A stretch of DNA of 64,000 nucleotides from Chitinophaga filiformis (GTDB lineage: Bacteria; Bacteroidota; Bacteroidia; Chitinophagales; Chitinophagaceae), in NCBI RefSeq assembly GCF_023100805.1, contig NZ_CP095855.1, positions 372,001 through 436,000 of the forward strand, in the 5' to 3' direction. This document shows positions 45,889-54,528 of the stretch, piece by piece. Made by a program: the position numbers and the translations under genes. Below the pieces are notes generated by a model. That model had not been told where the DNA came from and searched no databases. It worked only from the letters and a program-made list of their open reading frames with translations. Numbering within the stretch: the first letter of the stretch is position 1; every line of letters starts with the position of its first letter.

Positions 45889-46140
45889 TTAATGTTCCAT
45901 CATATCCAGTATGTCTGTCCAGATGATGCGGGCAATCTGTTCACTTTCAATAGTCTTCACCCTTTCATCCGGAGTGATCATACGATCATCCTGCCAGTCT
46001 ATTTCTTCAGGCATAAAGTCCCTGAGAATATTTCCGCTGGTAATTACTTCGTATGTTGTTTCCTGAGCAACATCGTCTACAGTGATCGCTAGCTGATACG
46101 ATCTACCTTCGATATAAACTGTTATTGTACGCCTTTCCAT
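45889..46140 (-). CDS. Small hypothetical protein (83 residues)
   Basis: Begins MERRTITVYIEGRSYQLAIT at ATG 46140; an upstream in-frame TTG at 46149 is less likely. It is acidic overall, with predicted beta strands at the start and a helical end (ESEQIARIIWTDILDMMEH). No signal or membrane segment and no family recognised. It may be a short beta-hairpin/helix protein of the kind often left unnamed in Chitinophagaceae. It lies on the minus strand upstream of the SoxCD operon, separated from it by the operator and promoter, so it is a separate transcript. Confidence 0.6.
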   Translation of the reverse strand: MERRTITVYIEGRSYQLAITVDDVAQETTYEVITSGNILRDFMPEEIDWQDDRMITPDERVKTIESEQIARIIWTDILDMMEH

Positions 46141-46179
46141 AACAAACAATTAAAACAATCAATTAATAAGGAGGTCATA

Positions 46180-46198
46180 CCATGGAATCACTCCATGG
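46180..46198. other. Short inverted repeat
   Basis: CCATGGA (46180-46186), ATCAC, TCCATGG (46192-46198). It lies between the small minus-strand ORFs and overlaps the start of the plus-strand small ORF at 46182. Confidence 0.4.
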
Positions 46199-46289
46199 CA
46201 GATTAATTAGAGAGCATAAGTTTGATATATTTATTTACTGGCTGCTGACTGCCCGGGGTACACTAAAGTTGTCACTGTTCACTGTCTGA
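46182..46289 (+). CDS. Small ORF (35 residues) with strong Shine-Dalgarno
   Basis: ATG 46182 to TGA 46287-46289 encodes MESLHGRLIREHKFDIFIYW and continues for 15 more residues. AAGGAGG at 46168-46174 is placed 7 nt before the ATG, which is unusual in Bacteroidota, where such sites are rare. The middle is weakly hydrophobic. It overlaps, antisense, the small minus-strand ORF at 46235-46354; at most one is likely real. No family recognised. Confidence 0.25.
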   Translation: MESLHGRLIREHKFDIFIYWLLTARGTLKLSLFTV

Positions 46290-46354
46290 TCTGCTACTGT
46301 TCCCTTTACACTTATCTTCTTCGCCTCTTGCCCCCTGCTCGAATACTTCTTCAT
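46235..46354 (-). CDS. Small ORF (39 residues), hydrophilic
   Basis: ATG 46354 to TAA 46235-46237 encodes MKKYSSRGQEAKKISVKGTV and continues to SVPRAVSSQ. It is basic at the start and lacks signal or membrane segments. It lies 94 bp upstream of the 83-residue gene on the same strand. Its composition looks like a real small Bacteroidota protein, but no family is recognised and no good promoter box is seen. Confidence 0.3.
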   Translation of the reverse strand: MKKYSSRGQEAKKISVKGTVADQTVNSDNFSVPRAVSSQ

Positions 46355-47083
46355 AATCTCACATTTAAATGGGTTAGTAATAAGCTGACATACTAAATAG
46401 AACAAATTATTTGCCAGTATGTTTTTAGGAGTGGGGATGTGGAATAATTCTCCCCAACTCCAAAGCCTTGAGGCGCTCTACGGGGTAAAAAATGCGCGTT
46501 ATGTATGCGCCAGAGCGGGTTATGCTCCTTGTCAACCCACCATAAACCAGCTTAAAATCATTGAAAATCAGTACATTTACAGGAAAAGCTCATCCATATG
46601 ACGGGAATGTAGGGGCAAGCCCGGCTATATTGGCATAATAGGAATTGTTTCGATCTGCAACTTCCAAAAATTGGAGTATTTTTCCATATGCGGGAAACAT
46701 ATGGCCCGGCATCTTATACCGCCTGTGAAATTGTTCCTTTCCACCAGGCAGTGGTACGTGCTCGCTTTTTATAGCTATTATAGCTATCTTCCCTGCATTT
46801 AAATTAACGGGTTAACAACCTACAAGCCGCACACTATGTACAGCCTGTAGTTTGTTTCATCTCTAAAGATGGCTGAGTACTTATTTCGTGGTAATTAGCA
46901 CAAAGGTCCCGCAGGACTTGTCTGTATCTGAAGATCCGGCAATTGATCATGCGATTGTTGAAATAATATGCCGGTAACCGAAGATAGCAAAGCATCTGTA
47001 GAAAAGTTGTAAATGGAAAGCAAACGAAGTGTAAACAATCTTAAACAGATTGTGAATAAAAGTTAAATTTCCAATATTTAAAT
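46355..47083. other. Intergenic region before the sensor kinase gene
   Basis: About 730 bp with no convincing gene. A 60-codon frame at 46419-46601 has no recognisable character. A tandem TATAGCTAT duplication lies near 46772-46790. I see no tRNA or clear promoter consensus for the kinase gene. Confidence 0.4.
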
Positions 47084-48580
47084 ATGATTAGAAAATTATG
47101 GAGTTTACTGAAACTGCCATCTGAAAGAATATATTTGTCTTTCAGGAATTTTTTGATGAAGCATCCCTTTAAGATCTATATAACAACGTCTATCGTCTGC
47201 TTTCTTGTTTTAGCGCTCGTTCAGTTTATTCTGGTCTACAATACCTATGATCTGCTTAACAGGCGTTTCTACTACGAGAAAAAAAGTAAGATCAATGACG
47301 AATACAGCAAGGCGATCACCAATGATAAGTTATATCCCGGGGGACAAGCAATCATAGACAGCGTCCTGGTGCCTGAGCTCAGAACATTGGAACAACTTTA
47401 CAATACCGACACCACTAAATTCCAGGTATATTCTCAGCAGTTATTAAACAAAATATTCCACCGGCTTATAAAGGGGCAGACGGTCGACAGCCTGATGCAG
47501 CAGATCCGTAAAAAAGAAAACATCACTGACTCACTGCGATATGCGCTGAACATTTCAAAGATCGATATGATGACCGGCAACAGACAGTATATCACTATCT
47601 ACGACAGCCGGAAAAAATATGAACTGATAGACGATTCCCTGCAATGGTCTGACGGCATCCGCATTTATGGTGATCTGAAGAACCCTGATGAACGTAGCCA
47701 GGTGGCCAGACTGAATGTCAGTAACCCGGCGCCTTATACTTACGCCATGGCCTTCAGCTTCCATGCTGAACCTTTTAACCGCCGGCAGATGGTATTCAGG
47801 CAGATGCGCCTCATGCTCACCATGTCGCTGCTGTCCATGTTAGCCATTATTTTATTATTTTTCATCACCATGCGGAACTGGATAAAGCAGAAACGCCTTT
47901 CAGATGTTAAAACTGATTTTATCAATAACATTACGCATGAATTCCATACACCGCTGTCGGCCATTATGGTAGCCAATAAAAACATTCAGAACGAAAAGAT
48001 CCTGGACAATAAAATGGCTATCAAGTCGCTGTCAGACGTCATAGAGCGGCAGTCTCACCGTTTGAAACTGCTGTTCGGACAGGTGCTGGACCTTGCTACG
48101 GTAGATAAGCTGTTCGTACAGAAAAAGCCGCATCATCTGAATATGCTGGTGAGTGAGATCCTGACCGACTTCAGTATCAAGTTCTCTTCTTCCAATGTGC
48201 AGATCGCGTTTACGCCTGCGGAAGAAGACCTGGTAGTGAACCTGGATAGTTTTCATTTTACAACCTTAATGTTGAATATACTGGACAATGCAGTGAAGTA
48301 TAATCTCCAGCCTGTCAAAGACCTGGTAGTGTTGATCAGCAATGACAGGGAGAATATTTACATTACGGTCTCAGACACCGGTATCGGCATGTCCAGGGAA
48401 ACGCTCAAACATATTTTTGAGAAATTTTACAGATATCAGAAAGATCTGACGCAGAACACAAAGGGATTGGGACTGGGGCTGCATTATGTGAAACAGTGCA
48501 TAGATGCTCATCAATGGAAATTAAAAGTAGACAGTGAAGTAGGAAAAGGGACTACATTTGTAATCGTGATACCTGTATAA
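47084..48580 (+). CDS. Membrane sensor histidine kinase
   Basis: 498 residues. Two membrane segments (IYITTSIVCFLVLALVQFIL at ~30-50 and MLTMSLLSMLAIILLFFITM at ~240-260) flank a ~190-residue extracytoplasmic sensor region of unknown fold. HisKA follows with phospho-His285 (ITHEFHTPLSAIM). HATPase_c has the N box NILDNAVKY, VSDTGIGMS and GLGLGLHYVKQC. No HAMP domain is evident. The cognate response regulator gene starts 53 bp downstream. The pair lies between two operons with a shared operator, which makes it a candidate controller of them, by position only. Confidence 0.92.
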   Translation: MIRKLWSLLKLPSERIYLSFRNFLMKHPFKIYITTSIVCFLVLALVQFILVYNTYDLLNRRFYYEKKSKINDEYSKAITNDKLYPGGQAIIDSVLVPELRTLEQLYNTDTTKFQVYSQQLLNKIFHRLIKGQTVDSLMQQIRKKENITDSLRYALNISKIDMMTGNRQYITIYDSRKKYELIDDSLQWSDGIRIYGDLKNPDERSQVARLNVSNPAPYTYAMAFSFHAEPFNRRQMVFRQMRLMLTMSLLSMLAIILLFFITMRNWIKQKRLSDVKTDFINNITHEFHTPLSAIMVANKNIQNEKILDNKMAIKSLSDVIERQSHRLKLLFGQVLDLATVDKLFVQKKPHHLNMLVSEILTDFSIKFSSSNVQIAFTPAEEDLVVNLDSFHFTTLMLNILDNAVKYNLQPVKDLVVLISNDRENIYITVSDTGIGMSRETLKHIFEKFYRYQKDLTQNTKGLGLGLHYVKQCIDAHQWKLKVDSEVGKGTTFVIVIPV

Positions 48581-48633
48581 TAATTTTTGTAAAAACGTAA
48601 ACACGTCGCTGCTTCAAATTAAAATTGAAAGCC

Positions 48634-49338
48634 ATGAGACATCGTATTTTATTAGTAGAGGATGAAGCAGATCTGGGTAATGTAGTAAAGCAATACCTGG
48701 AGCTGATGGACTTTGAGGTAAACTGGCAACAAAGCGGCAGTGATGCGTTGGAAGACTTCAAAAGAGCTCCTGAACGCTATCAGATACTGCTGATCGATGT
48801 GAACCTTCCCGGGATGAACGGATTCGAACTGGCCGAACACGTCGTAAAGATCAATAACCAGGTACCATTTCTTTTCCTGACCGCCCGCGGAGAAAAAACC
48901 GACCGCCTGAACGGCCTTAAAATAGGGGCTGACGACTATGTCGTGAAGCCCTTCGATGTGGATGAGCTGGTACTGCGCATCCGTAACATCATCAAACGCA
49001 AACAACCCGTGGTAGCGCCGGAAGTTGTAAAGGCTAACAATGTCATCACCATAGGCAATACACAGCTATTTGTTGATTCCCTGAAACTGATCACAGAACA
49101 GGGCGATGAAATAGTGCTTACACCGCGTGAATGCGATCTCCTGGTATTGTTCTTCCACAATGTGAACCGCGTCATAAAACGGGAAGAGATCCTTACCAAG
49201 GTCTGGGGCTCCAACGACTATTTCGTTGGCCGCAGCCTGGATGTGTTCATTTCCAGGTTCAGGAAATATTTCCAGCAGAATCCCAGCATCAGCATCAAGA
49301 ACGTATACGGGATCGGATTTGTGTTCAATGTGAAATGA
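48634..49338 (+). CDS. OmpR/PhoB-type response regulator
   Basis: 234 residues from ATG 48634; the frame is open to a TTG at 48625. The receiver domain has LLVEDEADLGNVV, phospho-acceptor in LLIDVNLPGMNGFE, FLTARG and DDYVVKPFD. The C-terminal winged helix (residues ~135-234) has LTPRECDLLVLFF and VWGSNDYFVGRSLDVFISR, as in OmpR-family regulators. It is the cognate partner of the kinase just upstream. Its stop codon overlaps the ATG of a 43-codon ORF (ATGA), and a terminator follows at 49523. Confidence 0.93.
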   Translation: MRHRILLVEDEADLGNVVKQYLELMDFEVNWQQSGSDALEDFKRAPERYQILLIDVNLPGMNGFELAEHVVKINNQVPFLFLTARGEKTDRLNGLKIGADDYVVKPFDVDELVLRIRNIIKRKQPVVAPEVVKANNVITIGNTQLFVDSLKLITEQGDEIVLTPRECDLLVLFFHNVNRVIKREEILTKVWGSNDYFVGRSLDVFISRFRKYFQQNPSISIKNVYGIGFVFNVK

Positions 49339-49466
49339 TCATACCGGATACAGACGCTTCACTTTCCACTGATCTGCACAATGCTCCGGTGAATTACACC
49401 TACGGGGGATATCTGCAGCCAACAGACGTATACTATACAAAGAACTTGTTTCAGTCATTCGCTTAG
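49335..49466 (+). CDS. Small ORF (43 residues) translationally coupled to response regulator
   Basis: The ATG at 49335 overlaps the regulator stop as ATGA, the usual coupling arrangement. It encodes MIIPDTDASLSTDLHNAPVN and ends YYTKNLFQSFA. It is acidic and Tyr-rich, without signal or membrane segment, and no family is recognised. It ends 57 bp before a terminator hairpin, so it would be in the same mRNA. It may be a small accessory protein or chance frame. Confidence 0.3.
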   Translation: MIIPDTDASLSTDLHNAPVNYTYGGYLQPTDVYYTKNLFQSFA

Positions 49467-49522
49467 TAGCGCAGGAGCCGCTATAGCGCCCGCCTCAGTA
49501 ACGAAATACCTGTTTATTTAAA

Positions 49523-49545
49523 CGCGCTGATAGCGCGGAATTTTT
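49523..49545 (+). terminator. Intrinsic terminator after the two-component operon
   Basis: CGCGCT (49523-49528), GAT loop, AGCGCG (49532-49537), then GAATTTTT. Compact GC-rich stem with T-run. Confidence 0.65.
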
Positions 49546-49766
49546 GGGAAAATGCGGGTAAACACAAACGGGATCAACCAACCTATTTACCGGCTTTTTT
49601 TCTGATTACATCACAAAGCTAAGTAGAAAAATGATGCGGGAAATACGCATTTTTCACATCCCTCAACACCACACAATAAATTGATTAACAACTATTTAAA
49701 CTAAACTCCACTGAAAGATGCTCCGATGAGGGCCAATCTGTTTTTTCTCCAGGCAACAAACCCGGT

Positions 49767-49790
49767 TCAGGATTTACTTTACAGATGATG
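49767..49790. repeat. 24-bp direct repeat, left copy
   Basis: TCAGGATTTACTTTACAGAT plus GATG; 22 of 24 bases match the copy at 50154-50177. The two copies flank the two large palindromes. Confidence 0.6.
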
Positions 49791-49855
49791 ATAATTTCAT
49801 CATGTGCCGCTACTTACCCGCACCTCTATTCCTTAGATGTTCGTTTGAGATTCGA

Positions 49856-49926
49856 TTGAGATAGCTTTAGCCTGCGTTCATCTTACGTCTTGAACGTAAG
49901 ATGAACGCAGGCTAAAGCTATCTCAA
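49856..49926. repeat. Large perfect palindrome (33-bp arms)
   Basis: Arms 49856-49888 and 49894-49926 are perfect reverse complements around the loop CTTGA. The left arm begins TTGAGATAGCTTTAGCCTGC. There is no adjacent T-run or ORF. It lies between convergent transcription units. Confidence 0.9.
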
Positions 49927-50015
49927 AGCCGTTTGTAAGCCGTTCCAAAGCTATATAGCCCCCCGGGGATCGGGTAAACCGAAACCAGGATTTATCGGGT
50001 AGAGGTTTAGCAGAA

Positions 50016-50098
50016 CTTCGCTCGACCTAGCCTAATCCTCCCTTAATCTTCCCTTCGGAAGGGAGGATTAAGGGAGGATTAGGCTAGGTCGAGCGAAG
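50016..50098. repeat. Very large palindrome (41-bp arms, one mismatch)
   Basis: Arms 50016-50056 and 50058-50098 are reverse complements except at the pair 50049/50065. The left arm begins CTTCGCTCGACCTAGCCTAA and the tip is CCCTTCGGAAGGG. It lies 93 bp beyond the last gene of the minus-strand operon. Without a T-run it is not a classic terminator, but it could block or stabilise transcripts. Confidence 0.9.
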
Positions 50099-50153
50099 CT
50101 GTACCGAACTTGAGGCGAACGAACAAAAACGCTTTACAGTTTTATTCCAGCAG

Positions 50154-50177
50154 TCAGGATTGACTTTACAGATAATG
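50154..50177. repeat. 24-bp direct repeat, right copy
   Basis: TCAGGATTGACTTTACAGAT plus AATG; pairs with 49767-49790 (22 of 24 identical). It ends 14 bp before the stop end of the cupin gene. Confidence 0.6.
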
Positions 50178-50191
50178 CTCTTTCAGCACAA

Positions 50192-51052
50192 CTATGTTCT
50201 TTTCACAGCTCTCTCAGCTCTCCTGTATGCCGTCTTCATCTTGTAGTCAAACCATTTCTTTCCCAGTATCTTCCGCATGGCATCGTCAAAACGCCGCGTT
50301 ATGAAGATATTCCGCACGCCTACTGCCCGCTTCAGCATAGATACCGGCAAAGCACGATAAGCAACGGAATAACCCTCTGTTTCGTACTGGATGTAATGCC
50401 AGTAACCGGAAGGGATGAACAGCGTTTCTCCGAAATGCAGCGAACACTCCCAGCCATTCAAATGACGGAGCGCGGGGAAAGCATCATAGTCAGGATTGCG
50501 CAGATCGGCAATGCCATGAAAATTCCAGGGCAACCGGTATAAAAGATCCGATTGTTCATTAGGAAACAACCATACTTTTTTGATGCCTTTAAACTGCGAC
50601 AGAAAGACGTGTGACATGTCGATATCGTAGTGATAGCGCACGGAAGAGCCCTCGCCTCCGAAGAAGAGGAAGGGCAGCCAGGTAAGCAGGTTATCTGCCA
50701 GTTTGTTCACCTTCAACTGCTTTTTGATATCCGGCCGCTCCCGCAGCAGGTTAAACAGGAACAGGCGCCTGACGGTGGGCCTTGACTCGATCAGATCCAA
50801 GTAGTCGCCAAATCTCATTTTTTCAGCCGGCTGACTCGTAGCCTTGTCAAGATGTGCATTCTCTTCATTATGCACACCTACCATCACATCGCCCGCTTCC
50901 TGCCGGAAATAATCGTAATTCCATTTTGTGAGCGCTTCACTCTCGGGGCGAATAAAGTCCTTTATGAGCACAGGGATACCCGGTTCCAGGAACTCGGCCG
51001 TAAACCGTTCCCTGGTGTATCCGCTAATGGTTGTTACAGGTTTCAGTTGCAT
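50192..51052 (-). CDS. JmjC/cupin-8 family protein (2-oxoglutarate/Fe hydroxylase-like)
   Basis: 286 residues. The N-terminal strand segment PGIPVLIKDFIRP leads into a cupin_8/FIH-like core. The iron triad is visible as His141 and Asp143 (RYHYDID) and His219 (LFIPSGYWHYIQY). KVWLFP and GETLFIPSGYWH are family landmarks. The predicted reaction is Fe(II)/2-oxoglutarate-dependent hydroxylation of a protein or peptide side chain. It is cytoplasmic. It is the last gene of the TlpA-YceI-CCP-TonB-DUF4397 operon (14-bp gap to the previous gene). The target might be a product of the operon, but nothing in the sequence shows it. Confidence 0.85.
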   Translation of the reverse strand: MQLKPVTTISGYTRERFTAEFLEPGIPVLIKDFIRPESEALTKWNYDYFRQEAGDVMVGVHNEENAHLDKATSQPAEKMRFGDYLDLIESRPTVRRLFLFNLLRERPDIKKQLKVNKLADNLLTWLPFLFFGGEGSSVRYHYDIDMSHVFLSQFKGIKKVWLFPNEQSDLLYRLPWNFHGIADLRNPDYDAFPALRHLNGWECSLHFGETLFIPSGYWHYIQYETEGYSVAYRALPVSMLKRAVGVRNIFITRRFDDAMRKILGKKWFDYKMKTAYRRAERAVKRT

Positions 51053-51066
51053 GATATGTTCTGTTG

Positions 51067-51909
51067 TTAGTTCTCAAGATGTGTAATGACAGCGCCTCCT
51101 GTCGCCGGCTTGCCTGGTACCTGGTACAGGAAAACAGTATAACTCTTTCCCGCTTCCAGCGTCAGGTTAGCAAATGTTTCTCCTTCAATCGCAAGTGGGC
51201 TATTGTCCGAAGCGCTACTCACCTCCAGCCCCGAAGCACCCGCAGGCACTTCGATAAAGGGCCCCAGCGACCATACATGCAGGCTGTCGCCCGCCAGCAC
51301 AGAACCGCCGGCGCGACCATAATCCACGCTCCCGAACAACAGGCTTTTCCGGCCCTGCTGCTGTAATGTGATACTGACTGCCGGGATGCCCGGCGCCAGG
51401 TGAACGAAGCGTAGTTTGGCCTTACCGGCGGCTGGAGGCTGCAGGTTGTCGTAGAATAGTATGAGGGTGTCTTTCGTAATATCTGTTTTACTGGCAGCTG
51501 CAAATACCGTATGGTAATAACCTGCTATAGGCCCATTAGGCCCGCCACTGGCAGTAAAGGCCACCTGGTTGCCAAACTGGCGCGACAGCTTATAACTGGT
51601 ACCTGTACCTTCCGTGAAATTGATCTGCACATTGCCAAATACGGTTGGCAGATAGGCCGAGGCCTGGCCAACACCCACGGCTGTTGCCGTTACCTGCGTT
51701 GTAAAGGCCCAGAACTGTAAAGGAGTATTTACCGGGCGCGCATTTACAAAGCTGATCTTTGCATTGAGCGGTGGTCTTTCACCGGCATTCACATCCAGGT
51801 AATCAGCCTTGCTGCAGGCAGCCAATGCACCAACAACAAGCAGTACTCCGGTAAAACGGGCCAACAGGCCGCCTGGATGAATATGGTTCATGATATGCAT
51901 GTGCTTCAT
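51067..51909 (-). CDS. DUF4397-like surface lipoprotein
   Basis: 280 residues from the preferred Met at 51909; the open frame runs back to 51981 but would overlap the receptor gene. Met at 51900 or 51891 is also possible. Lipoprotein signal VVGALAAC is followed by SKADYLDVNAGERPP. A repeated beta-rich region follows with AKISFVNARPVNTPLQF and AKLRFVHLAPGIPAVSITLQ, the DUF4397 hallmark, ending LTLEAGKSYTVFLYQ. It is probably on the outer membrane surface and may help the TonB receptor encoded 22 bp upstream, in the manner of SusD. Ligand unknown. Confidence 0.8.
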   Translation of the reverse strand: MKHMHIMNHIHPGGLLARFTGVLLVVGALAACSKADYLDVNAGERPPLNAKISFVNARPVNTPLQFWAFTTQVTATAVGVGQASAYLPTVFGNVQINFTEGTGTSYKLSRQFGNQVAFTASGGPNGPIAGYYHTVFAAASKTDITKDTLILFYDNLQPPAAGKAKLRFVHLAPGIPAVSITLQQQGRKSLLFGSVDYGRAGGSVLAGDSLHVWSLGPFIEVPAGASGLEVSSASDNSPLAIEGETFANLTLEAGKSYTVFLYQVPGKPATGGAVITHLEN

Positions 51910-51931
51910 TTTGTTGTGCCGGCAGGCACGT

Positions 51932-54484
51932 TTAAAACTTCGCCAGTAACCTGGCAAAAGGCTGGATACCGGCGCTTCCATTCTGTATACCCACCACTGT
52001 CGGATTACGCAGGCCCGCTATAGCAGGATCTGTATAATCGCCCAACACATCAAAGACATTGTTTACACCTGCTGTAGCCAGCAATTGTGGGGTGAAATGG
52101 TATCCTACAGACAGATCTGTTACCCAAACGGGCTTCAGTTCCTGGAAAAAATAATCTGGCCTGGGAAAGGTGGCATTCAGGGCTGTAGCTGTGGTTACAG
52201 CGCCGAAATAGACGCTGCGTAACAGGAAGTTCCACTTACGTACATTGTATACGCCCTGCAGGGTTATTTTTTGCTGCGGGATATTGGTCGTTACACGGGC
52301 CTTCTCCGCTTCACTGAAGATGACGTAACGATAGGCTTCCAGCCCTCTGGGCGTATTCACACCTGTCACTTCATTGCGCGAAAAATTAGCGCCCGCCAGG
52401 AATGACAATGTGCCATTATCTAACAGCAATTTATAACTGCCCGTAAACTCAATACCCCTGGTACGCGTGCTGAAGGCGTTATAAAAGAATTTAGCCTGTG
52501 TCGTGCCTGTTTGCAACAAGAGCGTTCTTACATCTTCCGGCAGATGGGTGTCCAGGGCGGAAAAATTGCCCGTGTTGCCTACCCGGTTTTCAATGTCAAT
52601 ATGGTAAGCATCCAGTGTTAACTCTGCTCTTGGCGCCGGCTGGGAAGTAATACCGGCACTGAAACCTTTCGATCTTTCCGGTGTCAGGGAAGGTATGCCC
52701 AAGGCCCTTGCAGCAGCACTTTTGTTGGATGCGGTGACCAGGTCTACCGCGCGTCCCTGCTGGAAGGTGGTAGAGGTTTCTGTATAGTAGAATTGTGCAA
52801 GATCGGGCGCACGGAAACCGGTATTATAGGCTCCCCGGAAGGCCAGCCATTTAGCCAGGCTGTAACGGCTGGCAACTTTCCAGGTAGTAACATTGCCAAA
52901 GTCAGAGAAATGCTCTGCCCTGATGGCGGCCGACAATAACCAGCTGCTGGTAATGTTGGCTTCAATATCGAGATAACCTGCGGCAACAGCCCGGTTAACA
53001 TTTACTTCATTGGCAGGTCTGAACCCTGCATGTATCTGCGATCCAGGCGACAGGCCATTCAGCGCTATCAGGCCGGCAGAGGAGAGATAAGGTACTCCCC
53101 CCGCACTCGTGTCAATGTTGTACACTGTTCTCAGATCTGCTTTTGCATAAGATGCTTCTTCTCCGGCAATGATCTGGTACGTTTCTACCCGGTACTGTCC
53201 TCCAAAGGCTACATTAATACCTTTCAGCGCCTTGTCGAAGTACCTGGAAACGTCCAGTCCCGCCGTATTCTGCGACGCGTTATAACGCCCCGCATCGAAA
53301 GTAGTGGGACTCTTTAAACCATAACTTGCATTCAGGGAATTGTCTATTACATTCCCGAAATCATTCCTGCCATATACATTGGAAAGATCGGCTGTCCATT
53401 CCCCTAATTTCCCTTTGACGCCGATGGCGATAGATTTGTCGGTAATCGTATTGTCCATTTCGGGCAGAAAGCCGTCGGGATACAGGAAGGAATTATTTCT
53501 TTCCGTCCATCCCGGCAGGCGGTACACGGCCGTGAACTCGGAGTTACGGTGACTGATGCCGCCAAATGTATACAGTTCCACACCATCCTTGAGAGGAACG
53601 GCTGCGTTGAATGCCAGCAGTGCATCTTTGGCCTTGTTAGACCCGCCGCCCCGCTGGTCAAAGTAATGACGGTCTATACCACGGCTGGCCAGTATGGCGT
53701 CATCTATTTCTTTTGTGTAGATGGCATCATAGCCGCGGGTATTGGCGCCGCCACCGTAGATAGGCCCATTATACAACCCCGCATCCTTCCGGCCTGCCGG
53801 CAATGCAATACCCTGTGTGGCAAATTCGGCGGTGAGGTGCAGGTAACCTCCCTGCTGTCCTATCTTAATGCCGTAGCTGATGTTGGAGCGTGTTGTTAAT
53901 CCGTCGCCCCGGCGCCTTACGCTGGCAGTTGAACTGACGTTAATATCATCTGTTGACTTCTTCAGTACGATGTTGATCACGCCTGCAATAGCGTCAGAAC
54001 CGTATTGTGCCGCAGCGCCATCCCTGAGTATTTCAATGCGCTCTATTGCTCCTGAAGGGATGGCATTCAGGTCATATCCTGTAGCCCCGTTACCCAGGCC
54101 TCCCCAGTTGATATTGGCGCTCTTATGCCTTCTTTTCCCGTTTACAAGCACCAGCAGCTGGTCCACACCCAATCCCTTTAATTGCGCAAGATTGAGTGCG
54201 GAACCTGCATCGCCGGCGTTGCTGCCATTCACTGAGTGAAAGGAGGGCGAGATGTACTGCAGCAATTGAGTAACACTTGTCTGTGGGGCGTTTTCCTGTA
54301 AAGACCTCAGGTTAATGACATCTACCGGTACCGGCGCATTCAGCCGCGTACGGGTCACGCTACGGGAACCAACTATCTGCACTTCACCCAGATGACGCCG
54401 GGTAAGTGTATCCTTCTCCTGCGACTGTGCCTGCGCAATATTGCCTGCAACCAGCAGTAAAAAACTGATAGTAAAGATTCTCAT
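51932..54484 (-). CDS. TonB-dependent outer-membrane receptor
   Basis: 850 residues with signal peptide (FLLLVAGNIAQAQ). The plug starts RRHLGEVQIVGSRSVTRTRL and has GLGVDQLLVLVNGKRRHKSA and IERIEILRDGAAAQYGSDAI. A 22-strand barrel follows. It lacks the carboxypeptidase-like N-terminal domain and SusC motif of SusC-type proteins, so it is a classical receptor for metal chelates, vitamins or peptides. It lies 44 bp after the peroxidase gene and 22 bp before the DUF4397 lipoprotein gene. The company of redox enzymes hints at metal or heme uptake, as inference. Confidence 0.9.
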   Translation of the reverse strand: MRIFTISFLLLVAGNIAQAQSQEKDTLTRRHLGEVQIVGSRSVTRTRLNAPVPVDVINLRSLQENAPQTSVTQLLQYISPSFHSVNGSNAGDAGSALNLAQLKGLGVDQLLVLVNGKRRHKSANINWGGLGNGATGYDLNAIPSGAIERIEILRDGAAAQYGSDAIAGVINIVLKKSTDDINVSSTASVRRRGDGLTTRSNISYGIKIGQQGGYLHLTAEFATQGIALPAGRKDAGLYNGPIYGGGANTRGYDAIYTKEIDDAILASRGIDRHYFDQRGGGSNKAKDALLAFNAAVPLKDGVELYTFGGISHRNSEFTAVYRLPGWTERNNSFLYPDGFLPEMDNTITDKSIAIGVKGKLGEWTADLSNVYGRNDFGNVIDNSLNASYGLKSPTTFDAGRYNASQNTAGLDVSRYFDKALKGINVAFGGQYRVETYQIIAGEEASYAKADLRTVYNIDTSAGGVPYLSSAGLIALNGLSPGSQIHAGFRPANEVNVNRAVAAGYLDIEANITSSWLLSAAIRAEHFSDFGNVTTWKVASRYSLAKWLAFRGAYNTGFRAPDLAQFYYTETSTTFQQGRAVDLVTASNKSAAARALGIPSLTPERSKGFSAGITSQPAPRAELTLDAYHIDIENRVGNTGNFSALDTHLPEDVRTLLLQTGTTQAKFFYNAFSTRTRGIEFTGSYKLLLDNGTLSFLAGANFSRNEVTGVNTPRGLEAYRYVIFSEAEKARVTTNIPQQKITLQGVYNVRKWNFLLRSVYFGAVTTATALNATFPRPDYFFQELKPVWVTDLSVGYHFTPQLLATAGVNNVFDVLGDYTDPAIAGLRNPTVVGIQNGSAGIQPFARLLAKF

Positions 54485-54528
54485 GTTTATTAAGTTATAA
54501 GATAAGGTTTCCGCCTGCGGCGGACTGA

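Noticed and set aside
46419..46601. 60-codon plus-strand ORF
   Set aside because: No recognisable domain and no promoter box; its 5' part overlaps a small inverted repeat. Treated as chance frame.
49856..50098. Palindromes as terminal inverted repeats of an insertion sequence
   Set aside because: Each palindrome is self-contained, the two do not match each other, and no transposase frame lies between them.
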